64,000 nt of DNA from Erinaceus europaeus (Eukaryota > Chordata > Mammalia > Eulipotyphla > Erinaceidae). The translations under genes and the position numbers were made by a program. The DNA is taken from contig NC_080179.1 in assembly GCF_950295315.1 (NCBI RefSeq), positions 75,168,368 to 75,232,367 of the forward strand, written 5' to 3'. Positions 41,672 through 52,109 of the stretch are shown piece after piece; position 1 is the first letter of the stretch; every line of letters begins with the position of its first letter. The notes under the pieces were generated by a model. The model ran no database searches. It was not told the DNA's origin and saw only the letters and a program-made list of their open reading frames with translations.

Positions 41672-42030
41672 AGTTAGTGAGACAGCTTAGGTGTTTTGTC
41701 ACACACACAACCCCCACCACACCATTGAACTTTTGGTGTTGTGATGCCTCTATCTGGGGGAAGAAATAATTGGTCTGGAGCTGTGAAGCTCCAGTGATGC
41801 AAGTAAGTAAATGTAAGATCTGTGGCCCAGGAGGTGGTGCAGCGACAGGAGCGAGCGCCGCATTTGGCATTTGGTCCTAGGTTTGCTCTCGTGATGCACC
41901 GGTTCCCTCACATTAACAGCTCTTATGAAATCCTTGTTTTTGCAGCCTGGGAGGTGTTGGACTCTTAAGCCTGGAGTCCCGCGCGTTCATTCCTTGTCCC
42001 GCACACGCCAAAGCGATGCTCTGGCCATCA
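41672..42030 (+). mobile_element. SINE E5 and two diverged E3 pieces
   Basis: 41672-41765 E5; 41822-41915 and 41945-42030 E3-like. Confidence 0.5.
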
Positions 42031-42199
42031 CGAGAGGATGGATAGCTGGCTCACTCAGCCTGCGTGTTGCTTTGCCCCGTTCCCCTTCAGTGGGTCCCTT
42101 CCCACACCCACAGCCACAGCCACAGCCTTCTGTCTCTACCAGGAGAGGCAGGCAGGAAGGGCGAAAGGAAGCGGGATGTACTTCGCTCATCCGAGAATG

Positions 42200-43055
42200 A
42201 GTGGGAATAGATGCGGCCAGCCCAGCACCCAGCTGCAGCGCCAAGAACCGAGCTCCGGCCCCCAGCACCCCCAGCCTCCCCCTTCAGGGCCCGCGCTGGG
42301 CTTGTGGGGCTTGTGGACAGGGCGCTGCCCCCACTGGTCCGCTCCGTTGCAGCTCCTCTCCCTGCATCCCCAGGGGGATCTGGGCTGAGCCTGGCAGGCC
42401 GCAGTCCCGCGTCCGCATCTGTGCGGGTGCCAGGCACCAGGCTCCCCGCGGATGTTTGCAAGGTGCCTTTCGTCTGCTTACCAAAAGCACCCTGGACGCT
42501 AGAGACCCCAGCACGTAGGGAGGGAACCCGGGCGGCAGGAGCTGCGCACAGCGACTGTGTGCCCGGCCCCCGCCCGCACCGCATGCGGAGTAAATCGCTC
42601 AGTCCGCACCCAGACACGCAGAAAGTCTGCGTTTCAGGACGGGCTCGCGCTCAGCAGCCAGCTCAGCCGACAGACAGACACACACACACACAGACAGGCA
42701 GACAGACAGACACACAGAGAGACACACAGACAGACACATAGACAGACACACAGACAGACAGGCAGACAGACAGACACAGAGACAGACACAGACACACGGA
42801 CACACACAGACAGACACACACACACACCGACAGAGACAGACGAAACAGACACACACACAGACAGACACACAGACGCACAGACAGGCGGCTCCGCCCCACC
42901 CGGCAGGCGGTCCCTGGGTCGCGGGTCTGCGCAGCCGCAGTCAGGAGGGCGGGGGCCCTGGGCGGAGCGAGTCGCACTGCGCAGCCGCAATGGGCAAGGG
43001 CGGGCGGCAAAGGTGAGCTGGGTCACGTCTAGAGCGACAGAGAGCCAGCCTCCAG
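42200..43055. promoter_or_regulatory. CpG-rich region upstream of tRNA-Glu copy 1
   Basis: Two CpG-dense blocks (42200-42620 and 42880-43010) flank a CAGA/CA repeat. The 13-mer ctgcgcagccgca occurs at 42927 and again at 42977. No open frame here is recognisable as a gene, so it may be an orphan island or tRNA-associated open chromatin. Confidence 0.5.
42666..42886. repeat. (CA)n/(CAGA)n compound microsatellite
   Basis: Alternating cagacagacacacaca units over about 220 bp with few interruptions. Confidence 0.95.
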
Positions 43056-43059
43056 CGCC

Positions 43060-43131
43060 TCCCATATGGTCTAGCGGTTAGGATTCCTGGTTTTCACCCA
43101 GGCGGCCCGGGTTCGACTCCCGGTATGGGAA
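43060..43131 (+). tRNA. tRNA-Glu (anticodon TTC), copy 1
   Basis: 72 nt. Acceptor stem TCCCATA/TATGGGA with discriminator A, D-arm GGTCTAGCGGTTAGGAT, anticodon stem CCTGG/CCAGG with loop TTTTCAC (anticodon 43093-43095), and T-arm with B box GGTTCGACTCC. No intron. A TTTT terminator is 10 bases downstream (43141-43144). All stems pair perfectly, so it is probably functional. Confidence 0.97.
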
Positions 43132-43394
43132 CGCATGTCTGTTTTCTTCCTGGGAGCTGTGCCCTCTTCCCTCCCCCATGCATGTTGATGCAAGTGTCTC
43201 ATCCTGTCCCCACCATTGCTACATGACTTGTGTGTGTGTGTGTGTGTGTTTTTAATGGATCACAAGGTTGTAACATTGCAATGCAAAGTTTCACACCAAA
43301 CCACAACCAGAGTTCTGTATACTCACTCACCTTCCCACCACCCAAAGATAACTTAATTCCCACAAGTCTTACAGTTTGCTTGCTTCTGTTTTGT

Positions 43395-43680
43395 TTGGAT
43401 TCCTTCCTTCCTTCCTTCCTTCCTTCTTTTTCTTTCTTGCTCTCTTTCTTTCTGGCTCCAGGGTTATCGCTGGGGCCTGGTGCCAATTCTCCTGGAGGTT
43501 TGTTTGTTTTGAATTGGATAGCACAGAGAGAAATTGAGAAGGGAGGGGAAGATAGAGAGGGGAACAGAAAGACAGACACCTGGAGATGAGCCCGAGGCTC
43601 TAACCAGGTTCCTTGCGAGGATCCTTGTGCTTCGTACTATGTGCGCTTAACCCGCTAAGCCACCATCGGGACCCCCTGAA
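43395..43680 (-). mobile_element. SINE E1x variant
   Basis: Reverse, lacking the gtgaagcag core; preceded by (TTCC)n. Confidence 0.7.
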
Positions 43681-43792
43681 TTTTTTTTTTTTTTTTTGGC
43701 AAGTCCATGTGTACCAGATCTCTAGATTCCACACATGAGTAAAAACATCTTTACTTAGGTGATTATAGGTGTTTTCTGGTTCCAGAAAAATT

Positions 43793-44085
43793 GCTCCAGG
43801 TCACTGTCAGAGAAATGCAAATAAAGACAACAATGAGATACCCCCCCCCCAGATGTCACACATCAAAAATGACAGCAGCAAATGCTGGAGAGGTTGTGGG
43901 GACAAAGGAACCCTCCTACATTGCTGGTGGGCATGTAACTTGGTCCAACCTTTGTGGAGAGCAGTCTGGAGAACCCTCACAAGGCTAGAAATGGACCTGC
44001 CATATGACCCAGTAATTCCTCTCCTAGGGATATAGCCTAAGGACTCCATAACACCCAACCAAAAAGATGCGTGTACACCTATGTT
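43793..44085 (+). mobile_element. L1 ORF2 3' fragment
   Basis: Well preserved L1 ORF2 end (gcaaatgctggagaggttgt, ctcctacattgctggtgggc) with frame-disrupting changes. Confidence 0.75.
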
Positions 44086-44385
44086 TTTACTGAATACTAC
44101 CCAGCTCTGGCGTATGGTGGTGTGTGGGATTAAATTTGGGACTTTGGAGCCTCATGTATGAGGCTTTGCATAATCATTATGCTATCTCCCTCACTATTGT
44201 GCATTATTTAAAAAATACTTTATTTACTTTATTTTAATGAGTGAGAGATACAGAAAGACACACACACACACACACATGTTAGAGCACTGCTCAGCTCGGT
44301 GGTGCTAGGGATTGAACCTGGGAACTCAAGAGCCTGAGGTGTGAGAGTCTTTTGTGGAAACTTTATCCTATCTCCCTTGCCCCAA
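44085..44385 (-). mobile_element. Two reverse SINE E4 copies
   Basis: 44085-44200 and 44215-44385. Confidence 0.75.
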
Positions 44386-44429
44386 TAAATAGTGTTTTGA
44401 AATGAAATGACCAGAGCAACTACATAGAA

Positions 44430-44575
44430 AAGAAGAGGTGAGGGGTCCAGATAACTCACCTTGGAGGCAGGCGGCCTGCTCGCCATGCCCATGCCTCAGC
44501 CATGTGTTCCAGTGTGTCTGAGGGGAGCTTTGGTGGTATGCTGCTGTTCCCTATCCCTCTGTTTTTGTCTCTCTT
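44430..44575 (+). mobile_element. SINE E5
   Basis: gataactcaccttggaggca head. Confidence 0.6.
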
Positions 44576-44621
44576 TTTATTTGAGAAAGCCAATCTGGAA
44601 TGCTGAAGCCTCAGAAATGAC

Positions 44622-44768
44622 AAGAAGGAAAAGAAAGAAAGAAAGAAAGAAAGAAAGAAAAGAAAGAAAGAAAGAAAGAAAGAGGAAGGGAGGAAGGAAG
44701 GAAGGAAGGAAGGGAGGGAGGAAGGAAGGAAGGAAGGAAGGAAGGAAGGAAGGAAGGAAGGAAGGAAG
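44622..44768. repeat. (GAAA)n then (GGAA)n
   Basis: A pure purine tract of about 147 bp; the GAAA part passes into GGAA. Confidence 0.95.
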
Positions 44769-44769
44769 G

Positions 44770-45440
44770 GGGCTCAGGTGGTAGCACAGCAGGTTAAGTG
44801 CAGGTGCCTGCAGAGTACAAGGACCAGGACCGGTGTAAGGAGCCCCTGCTGGGGCGGGGGGTCGCTTTGTTATGCTCAGAAGTTCGGGTCCGATCACACA
44901 CAAGGAAGTCCAGAGTCACATGCAAGTACAAGAGCCTTTATTAGCAAGCTATAGCTGGGATTCCCAGAGCCCCCAGGCAGGGGAAGTCTTGCCACCCAGG
45001 GCGTTTCTCGTCCCAGCTGTTTAGAGTCAGCACAGGGTGGGGACAGGTGGGGATGCTCACACGGACCAAGGAACAGTTGGTTTCGGGTCAACAGCTGTTC
45101 TGCTTTCGGGGACTTTCCTGCTCATCTCTGCTTGGTTGGGTTCAGAGTGGAACTTTTTGTTAATTCAGCGTGGGGCTGAGGTCAGACCTGACATGGCGGA
45201 GGCTGTCCCAGATGCAGTCACTTTTAGTGTCCTAGATCTTTTCTCTGACCTCCTCAGCTTCACAAGCGGTGAAGCAGTTCTGCAGGGGTCTAGCTTTCTC
45301 TCCCCCTCTCTCTGTCCTATCCAACAACATCAATGGCAATAATAACGACAACAAGGGCAACAAAATGGGAAAAATAGCTTCCAGGAGCAGTGGATTTGTA
45401 GTGTAGGCACTGAGCCCCAGGAATAACCCTGGAGGCAAAA
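44770..45440 (+). mobile_element. SINE E1x split by LTR D
   Basis: 44770-44867 and 45257-45440. Confidence 0.8.
44868..45256 (-). mobile_element. Solo LTR D inserted in a SINE
   Basis: About 389 bp starting tgttatgctc and ending ctcctca, with 4-bp duplication gctt. It splits an E1 SINE whose gtcgctt and gcttcacaagcgg halves lie either side. A 4-bp duplication points to an ERV1 (gamma-like) element. The complement carries aataaaggct. Confidence 0.75.
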
Positions 45441-45549
45441 AGAAAAAAAAAGGAAGGAAGAAAGAAAAAGAAGGGAAGTAGAAGAAAAGAGGGGTTTGGG
45501 CTAGAAAAACAACTTGAGGGGCCAGAAGGTGGCTCACTTTGTTGTTGTT

Positions 45550-46050
45550 TGTTGTTTAAATAGTTATTTATTTTCCCTTTTGTTGCCCTTGTTGTTGTCG
45601 TTTGCCGGGATCCTTATGCCAGTCCTTGCGCTTTGAGCTTTTGAGTGTGTTTCCATCCGACTCCCCAGTGGTTTTGTTAAGCACACGCAAAGCAGTTGCA
45701 TAAAAATCCAGGTTCAAGCCCCATGTCCCCATCCCACATCCCCACAGAGGGGTGAGGGGGAAGCTTCATGAGTGGTGAAACGGTGCTCCCTCTTAATTGT
45801 CTCTATCCTAAAACAAACAAAAACTGACTAAACTGAACAAAACCTGAGTTGATGTGAAGCTTGATGTTAAGCTTCAAAGAACAATGAGTGAGGCTTGTGG
45901 TCCGGGAGGTGGCACAGTGGATAAGGTGTTAGACTGTCAAGCATAAGGTCCTGCGTTTGATCCCCTGCCACACATGTACCAGAATGCTGTCTGGTTCTTT
46001 CTCTCTTCTGTCCCTCTCATTAGTAAATAAATAAGATATTTTAAAAAGAG
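45550..46050. mobile_element. E1 fragment (-), E2 (+), E3 (+)
   Basis: 45550-45665 reverse E1 with deletion; 45670-45830 E2; 45895-46050 E3. Confidence 0.65.
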
Positions 46051-46054
46051 TGAG

Positions 46055-46425
46055 TGAGCGAGGTTCTGGTATTATACTGAGTGTGGTTACAGTGTTTCGT
46101 GAGTCTATACATATTAAGGAGTTTTTCAGGGCAACCCAAGAATACTTAAGCAGGAGAGGGACAGGCATGCTTAGATGGGAGACATAAGGTGAGAGAATGT
46201 CCCCAGGGCCTCTCAGGGTCTAGGGCTGCGCTCTGCTCTCTGGGTACCCCGCTGCCCAGCTCTGCTCAGGCTCGGGCCTGGGGTCCTTGGCAGCCAGCCC
46301 TTGCTGTCTTGGTTCACTGAGAGTCAGAAGAATGTGTCAGTGTGGCTGCTCCCAGAAGGTTGCAGGAGTCTAATCTAGTTAAGTCTAGTACAGGCGTTAC
46401 CCAGGGAGGTAAAGCACTCAACAAA
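46055..46425. other. Unique sequence
   Basis: No gene, RNA or repeat recognised. Confidence 0.45.
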
Positions 46426-46429
46426 GTGG

Positions 46430-46760
46430 TGGGCGCTTGAACACAAGGGGGGGTTGCTTCACAAGCAACAAGTCTTTCTCTTCCCCTCTCTGTCTTCCCC
46501 TCCTCTCTGCCTGTATTTCTCTCCGTCCTATCCAAAAACAGCAACAATAGAATACAGATGGCCACCAGGAACAATGGATTCCTACTGCTGCAGGCACCCA
46601 GCCCCAGTGATATTGCTGGAGGCAAAATAAATAAAATAAGGGTGGGGGTACATAGTATAAAGGTTCTGCAAAGACACTCTCATGCCTGAGGCTCCAGTGT
46701 CCCAAATTCAATCCCCTGCACCACCATAAGCCAGAGCTGAGCAATGCTCTAGAAAAAAAA
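46430..46760 (+). mobile_element. SINE E1x fragment and E4
   Basis: 46430-46640 and 46645-46760. Confidence 0.7.
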
Positions 46761-46839
46761 CAAATTTAAGTGTAGTACTGAGTTAAAATCCCCTTTAATA
46801 GCCTTTAGTAGGGTGTGAGTGTGCGTGGGGGGATACAGT

Positions 46840-46980
46840 GGGACAAATATTTTGAACAATTTATGACAGAAAGGAAAGAGAACCAGAGTTCCACTCTGAC
46901 ACATGCAGTGCCAGGGGTTGAACTCAGGACCTCCAGCTTGAGTCCAGTGCTTTACTCACCGCACCAATCTCGGGCCATTT
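46840..46980 (-). mobile_element. SINE E3
   Basis: Reverse. Confidence 0.75.
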
Positions 46981-47174
46981 ATGAGGAACTCCTGCACAAA
47001 CCGGCCGCTTACTGCCCTCCCCCAGTGTGCTTTCCTTGATGGTCCTGTGGCTATACTGGCAGAAGACCAGTAGGGGCCAATTTGCCAAAATGTCAGGAAC
47101 TTTTGCAGGAGGGGTTGTATGCCATTAAGTGTTTCACTCTACAAAGGCTACTGCTTCCTTCAAGGAAACAATTT

Positions 47175-47410
47175 TCTTGCTCTAGTTATTGTTATTGCTG
47201 TTGTTATTGTTGGACAGGACAGAGAAAAATCGAGAGAGGAGGGGAAGACAGAGAGAGGGGAGAGAGAAACACCTACAGACCTGCTTCACTGCTTGTGAAG
47301 TGACCCTCCTGCAGGTGGGGTGGGGAGCCGGGGGCTTGAACCCGGGTCCTTACGCGGGCCCCTGTGCTTTGTGCGCTTAGCCCGCTGCGGTACTACTGCC
47401 CAGGCCCCTT
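47175..47410 (-). mobile_element. SINE E1
   Basis: Reverse, head slightly deleted. Confidence 0.85.
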
Positions 47411-47504
47411 ACTCCCTTTTATTTTAATTGAAGAATTGATTTTGCATTTCTAGCCTGCCAGTGGGGGAAATTTTTCTTTTCCTTCTGTTTTTCTGCTTTT
47501 TTTT

Positions 47505-47640
47505 TTTTTTTTTTTCTCTTTCTTCCCCCAGCACTGCTCAGCTCCGGTTTATGGTGGTGCTGGGGATTGAATCTGGGAACTCAGTGCCTCAGGCGGAAAA
47601 GTTTTTGGCATAACCACCACCCTGTCTTCCCTGGCTCTTC
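47505..47640 (-). mobile_element. SINE E4
   Basis: Reverse; ends about 55 bp before the CTCF-like motif. Confidence 0.75.
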
Positions 47641-47695
47641 TAAACAAGCTTGTTGGATGTGTAGTGCTTGGCAACGCAGCGCATTTCCAGTGGAT

Positions 47696-47710
47696 CCTGC
47701 AGGGGGCGCT
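47696..47710 (+). promoter_or_regulatory. Candidate CTCF site
   Basis: CCTGCAGGGGGCGCT matches the CTCF core well. It lies in non-repeat sequence between the two inverted tRNA genes, so the context fits an insulator, but binding is unproven. Confidence 0.5.
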
Positions 47711-47939
47711 ATTGCCTTCCAGGAAGAGCGTTACGGTTATTCATGTTATTGAGCGCATCTCGGCCGGGGGGTGCAACAGGTCAGTGTGGCATTCGAAGAG
47801 AACACACAAAACAAAAGAAAGCTAAGTCACACACACTCCTCGAGCAACACGCCAAAGGTTGTCAGAAAGTCTTTGTTGTCTCCCTGGGACTCCAGCAGCT
47901 GGTTCCCTTTCTTTACCTCTTTTCTCTTAGATTCTTTTT

Positions 47940-48056
47940 TTTTTTTTTCTTTCTTAAAATGTATTTATTAACAAGGGAGGAGGTAGAGAACGCCAGAGCA
48001 TCACTCCAGCTCATGGGATACTGGGAATCAAACTTAAGCCCTCATGCTTGAGGTCT
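47940..48056 (-). mobile_element. SINE E3
   Basis: Reverse; borders the duplicated tRNA unit. Confidence 0.7.
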
Positions 48057-48128
48057 CATCTTGTCACTAGCGTCAACTTGCATGGGGGAGGGGGTGCACA
48101 GCTCCCAGGAAAAGAAAAGAGACGTGCG

Positions 48129-48200
48129 TTCCCATACCGGGAGTCGAACCCGGGCCGCCTGGGTGAAAACCAGGAATCCTGACCGCTAGACCATATGGGA
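48129..48200 (-). tRNA. tRNA-Glu (anticodon TTC), copy 2, inverted
   Basis: Identical to the copy at 43060 except for one D-loop base (GGTTAGG becomes GGTCAGG). It is intact, with a TTTT terminator about 11 bases downstream on the minus strand. About 70 bp upstream and 70 bp downstream are homologous to copy 1, showing that the whole unit was duplicated in inverted orientation. Confidence 0.97.
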
Positions 48201-48267
48201 GGCGCTGGAGGCGGAGGTCTCTGTCGTTCTAGACGTGACCCAGGTCACTTTGCCGCCTGCCCTTGCC

Positions 48268-48415
48268 TATTACAACAGTAATAACTACAACAACAGTAAA
48301 AAGACAACAGGGGCAACAAAAGGGAAAATAAATACATAAAATTTAAAAAAATACGTATATCCACTAGGAACAGTGGGTTTGTAGTGCCAGCACCAGCGAT
48401 AAACCTGGAGGCAAT
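48268..48415 (+). mobile_element. SINE E1x tail
   Basis: Starts exactly where homology to the first tRNA unit stops. Confidence 0.7.
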
Positions 48416-48429
48416 AAATAAATAAAAAC

Positions 48430-48605
48430 AAGTTTCCTGACAAATACTTCGGTCCTGGTGGAATGTCAGTACCTCTCGTTTACTTCCCCTATTATTAACC
48501 CCTCGGGGAGTATATACCAAAATTCTTTTTGGGGTGCAGACGGTGGGAGTCTTGCTCTGATAATTGCTACTTTGCTGGGCATGGGAGTTAGCAGATCGAT
48601 CCATA
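48430..48605 (-). mobile_element. Second copy of the unclassified repeat at 6335
   Basis: The complement reads gcagagtagcaattatcaga-like sequence as at 6380. Family not identified. Confidence 0.45.
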
Positions 48606-48839
48606 TCCCCAGCCTCCCAGCCTGGATATCTCTCTCTCTAGCCGGGTCCTCTGCTCATGTATCTGCATCTCTGTGCTTGACTCCCTTTGGGTCTCCCAGC
48701 CCTCTGAGCGTGTGGTCCCACAATTCTAGTCCCTTTCTGTATGAGTCAGATTCTGTGTCACTTGTTCCTTTGTTTTCAAAGTCTCACATATAACTGGAAC
48801 CACGTGGCCTTTTTTTCCCCTCAGCCTGGCTTCTTTTTA

Positions 48840-49560
48840 TTTTATTTTATTTTAATATTTATTTATTTACCCTTTTGTTGCCCTTGTTGTTTAACATTGT
48901 TGTGGGTATTATTGTTGTTTTGACATCTTTGTTGTTGGATAGGACAGAGAGAAATGGAGAGAGGAGGGGAAGACAGAGAGGGGGAGAGAAAGACAGACAC
49001 CTGCTAACCTGCTTCCCCGCATGGGAAGCGACTCCCCTGCAGGTGGGGAGCCGGGGGCTTGAACCGAGATCCTTATGCTGGTCCTTGAGCTTTGCGCCAC
49101 CTGCACTTAACCCTCTGTGCTACCGCCCGGCTCCCTCCTGGCTTCTATTTAATATTTTATTTTATGAGAGTGAGAGATACAGAGAGAAAGATAGACACAA
49201 GAGAGAGCAGAGCACTGCTCCAATCTGGTTTACGATGGTGCTGGAGATTGAACCTGGGACACTGGAGTCTCAGTCATGAAAGTCTTTTGCAGAACCTCTG
49301 TGCTAACTCTACAGCCCTCTGGAGAGTGGTGGTGGGGCAGCATGGTGGGAGGTGGTGACAGGCCTTTTTGGGGGCCTGGGAAGATCACACAATTTCATTA
49401 AGTCCATAGCTTTCTGGGCTTGGTATTGATTATTATTTTTAGATAGAGACAAAGAGGCAGAGAATCAGAGACCACAGCTTCCTTCAATGCAGTCGGGGCC
49501 AGCCTTGAACTTGGACTGCACACAGCGAAGCAGTGATGAGTGAGTTATTTCACTGGCCTG
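48840..49560 (-). mobile_element. Reverse SINEs E1, E4 and a diverged copy
   Basis: 48840-49130 E1; 49140-49315 E4; 49430-49560 diverged. Confidence 0.75.
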
Positions 49561-49639
49561 GGATCTAGAAGCCTACAGGTTTATAACTGGGTCAGAGGCT
49601 GCAAACTTGGGTCAGTTGCTTTCTTTCTTTCTTTCTTTT

Positions 49640-49982
49640 TTTGCTTCCAGGGTCATTGCTGGGGCTCAGTGCCTACACTATGACTCCATCGCTCCTGGAG
49701 GCCATTTTTGCCTCCTTTTGTTGCCCTTGTTGTTGTAGCCTTGTTGTGGTTATTATTGGTATCGTTACTGATGTTGTCGTTGTTGGACAGGACAGAGAGA
49801 AATGGAGAGAGGAGGGGAAGACAGAGAGGGGGAGAGAAAGGCAGACACCTGCAGACCTTCTTCACCGCCTGTGAAGCGACTCCCCTGCAGGTGGGGAGCT
49901 GGGGGCTCGAACCGAGATCCTTATGCCGGTCCCTGCGCTTGGCGCCATGTGCGCTTAACCCGCTGCGCCACCGCCCGACCCC
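49640..49982 (-). mobile_element. SINE E1x
   Basis: Reverse, full length, intact CpGs. Confidence 0.9.
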
Positions 49983-49989
49983 CTCTTCT

Positions 49990-50550
49990 CTTTTCTTTTT
50001 CTCTCCCCCCCCATACAACACTGCTTGCTCAGTTGTTGGGCAGTACGCCAGCTTCCCCGCTTATCCCTGCCATCTATTGACATAACCAGTTACCTAGGAC
50101 CCGCCTTGCCTGATTTTTTTGTACCTCAGTATCAAATCCCTGTCACTCATTTTATGTCATCGCCACTAGTCATTGACTTTTTATTAACTCTCCAGACAAA
50201 TTCAGTTCACAAGTCTTGACTGAGTTGTGGAATGAGATGGTATGCCTTACGTGAATTTCACGTGCGGTTAGTTATCTATTGAGGTACACATCAAATTAAG
50301 TTGAGTCTCCCTCCCTCAAGCACAGTGAAAAGGAAGCCTATTATTTTTCCTACTGTGTGTAACTGATCCAGTGGTCTTTATCTTTTATGCATGACTCCTT
50401 CCTCGTTACTCCTCTTTGAAGTTGTTTTTTGTTTGTTGTTGTTTTTCTCTCAAAATAAATTCAAACAATTCAAATGTAGAAAACAACAACAGTTCCTTAC
50501 TAATCCAAAGCACTAAAGAGTTATGCATAATAGACTTGAAATATGGAATG
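49990..50550. other. Unique sequence near the inferred synteny junction
   Basis: AT-rich, no gene recognised. Confidence 0.45.
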
Positions 50551-50551
50551 A

Positions 50552-50765
50552 TGGGGCCAGGTGGTGGTGCACCTGGTCGAGCGCACGTTACAGTACAGAA
50601 GGACCCAGGCTCGAGCCCCCAGTCCCCACCTGCAGGAGGAAAGTTTTGTGAGTGGTGAAGCAGGTCTGCAGGTGTCTCTCTGTCTCTCTCCTTCTCTGTC
50701 TTCCCTCCTCCTCTCAATTTCTGGCTGTCTCTATCCAATAAATAAATAAAGATAATACATTTCTT
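50552..50765 (+). mobile_element. SINE E2
   Basis: Consensus-like. Confidence 0.88.
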
Positions 50766-51228
50766 TTAAATGTGGAATGATGAGAATGGTATAATCATGG
50801 AGTATATGTAGGAAATTAAGACTATATTATTGCACAGTAATAAATCATTTGTTAATGAATATTAAGCATGAGTAATTCTGGCAACACAAGAATTATTTTT
50901 CCTTTTATTTTTTCTTGTCTTGTTTCTGTCTACCTGTTACCTTGTAGTTCAAGCAATAGAGATGACCTCTCTTGGTTGCTTTTTGATTCTTGAATGCTGA
51001 ATTTCTACCATTTTTTCTGGAATTTTATTGTCCAAGGAACTCTTCTGCAAACTGTTGACTTCTTCATAGTCTATTCAAGTCAGCACACTATAATTCATTA
51101 CTGTGCTGTGAGAATATTTATTTATAACAGGTATAACTCTTAGCCCTCCCTGTTATGTAACTAGGGCTGTTCTACAACAAACAGGCTCATCAAAATATTT
51201 TTTGTATAAATTAGCTTTTCTGAAGAAT
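50766..51228. other. AT-rich unique sequence
   Basis: No feature recognised. Confidence 0.45.
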
Positions 51229-51238
51229 ATGAAGAATT

Positions 51239-51577
51239 GGGGTCTATTGTGCTGCTCCTGATAGAGATGACCGGTAACAATGGAGAGAGGCATTTATTCG
51301 AGGTCTAGGCCCATCATGTCTGTTTGGGAATCTCAGGACTCCCCGAATAGGGCCCCAGCTCATTTTGGTGTTTCTTTAAAAATAGGCGAGGATGGGGTGG
51401 GTGGCTGGGGAGAATACAGGTCCAAGAAGGATGACAGAGGACCTAGTGGGGGTTGTATTGTTATATGGGAAACTGGGGAATGTTATGCATGTACAAACTA
51501 TTGTATTTACTGTCGAATGTAAAACACTAATTCCCCAATAAAGAAATTTAAAAATTAAAAAAAAAAGAAAAAAGAAA
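51239..51577 (+). mobile_element. 5'-truncated L1 insertion with target duplication
   Basis: 339-bp L1 3' UTR with A-tail, flanked by atgaagaatt at 51229-51238 and 51578-51587. The clean duplication suggests a relatively recent event. Confidence 0.75.
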
Positions 51578-51591
51578 ATGAAGAATTCTGC

Positions 51592-52001
51592 TAAAGGCTC
51601 TTCAATATGTTTCTTTCCTTTCTGTAATCTCTGTCTACCATCTTAGTTAAAAAGAAAGAGGGAAATGTTGGTCTGCTTTTAAATTCTGCTTCTTCTAAGA
51701 CCCCGTCTGTTGCATTGCTTGACTCTGGTCTATTTACATAATCATTATTTTTCATTGGTTTAATCCCCACTGGTTCGAGCGTCATTTTCCTTCTCCCCAC
51801 CCCCTATCCTACGTACATCCTCTTCGGACCTGACACTTCCGCCTCAGGAGACATAAAAGACAGGGCTTTCGAATGAAGAAAGATTAGTAGAGATCAGATT
51901 GTTGAACTGCATCCCCGCTTGTCAATAAAGATTGACCTGCGTTCCCAGCTCAGCCACGAGTCCCTGGTCGTCTGTCTCCCGCCCGCGAAGCCAGCCCGGC
52001 A
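51592..52001 (+). mobile_element. ERV 3' end: polypurine tract and LTR E
   Basis: The LTR begins tgttggtctg at 51666, directly after a purine tract (aaaaagaaagagggaaa), and ends near cccggca at 52001. It contains AATAAA near 51925 and a cataaaag box near 51853. There is no clear target duplication. The purine tract suggests a truncated provirus rather than a solo LTR. Confidence 0.7.
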
Positions 52002-52009
52002 TCAGTGGT

Positions 52010-52105
52010 GGGTTCTGCTTCTGGTGCTCTGAATTGAACCTCAGGTCTCTGAGGTTCAGGTGTGAGTCTTGTGTCACCCATATGCTGTCTCCCCAGACAG
52101 TTATG
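52010..52105 (-). mobile_element. SINE E4
   Basis: Reverse, diverged. Confidence 0.6.
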
Positions 52106-52109
52106 GCTC

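Noticed and set aside
42087..42741. 170-180-codon frames on both strands in the CpG-rich region
   Set aside because: GC-rich DNA yields long frames by chance; both strands are open at once and the composition is low-complexity.
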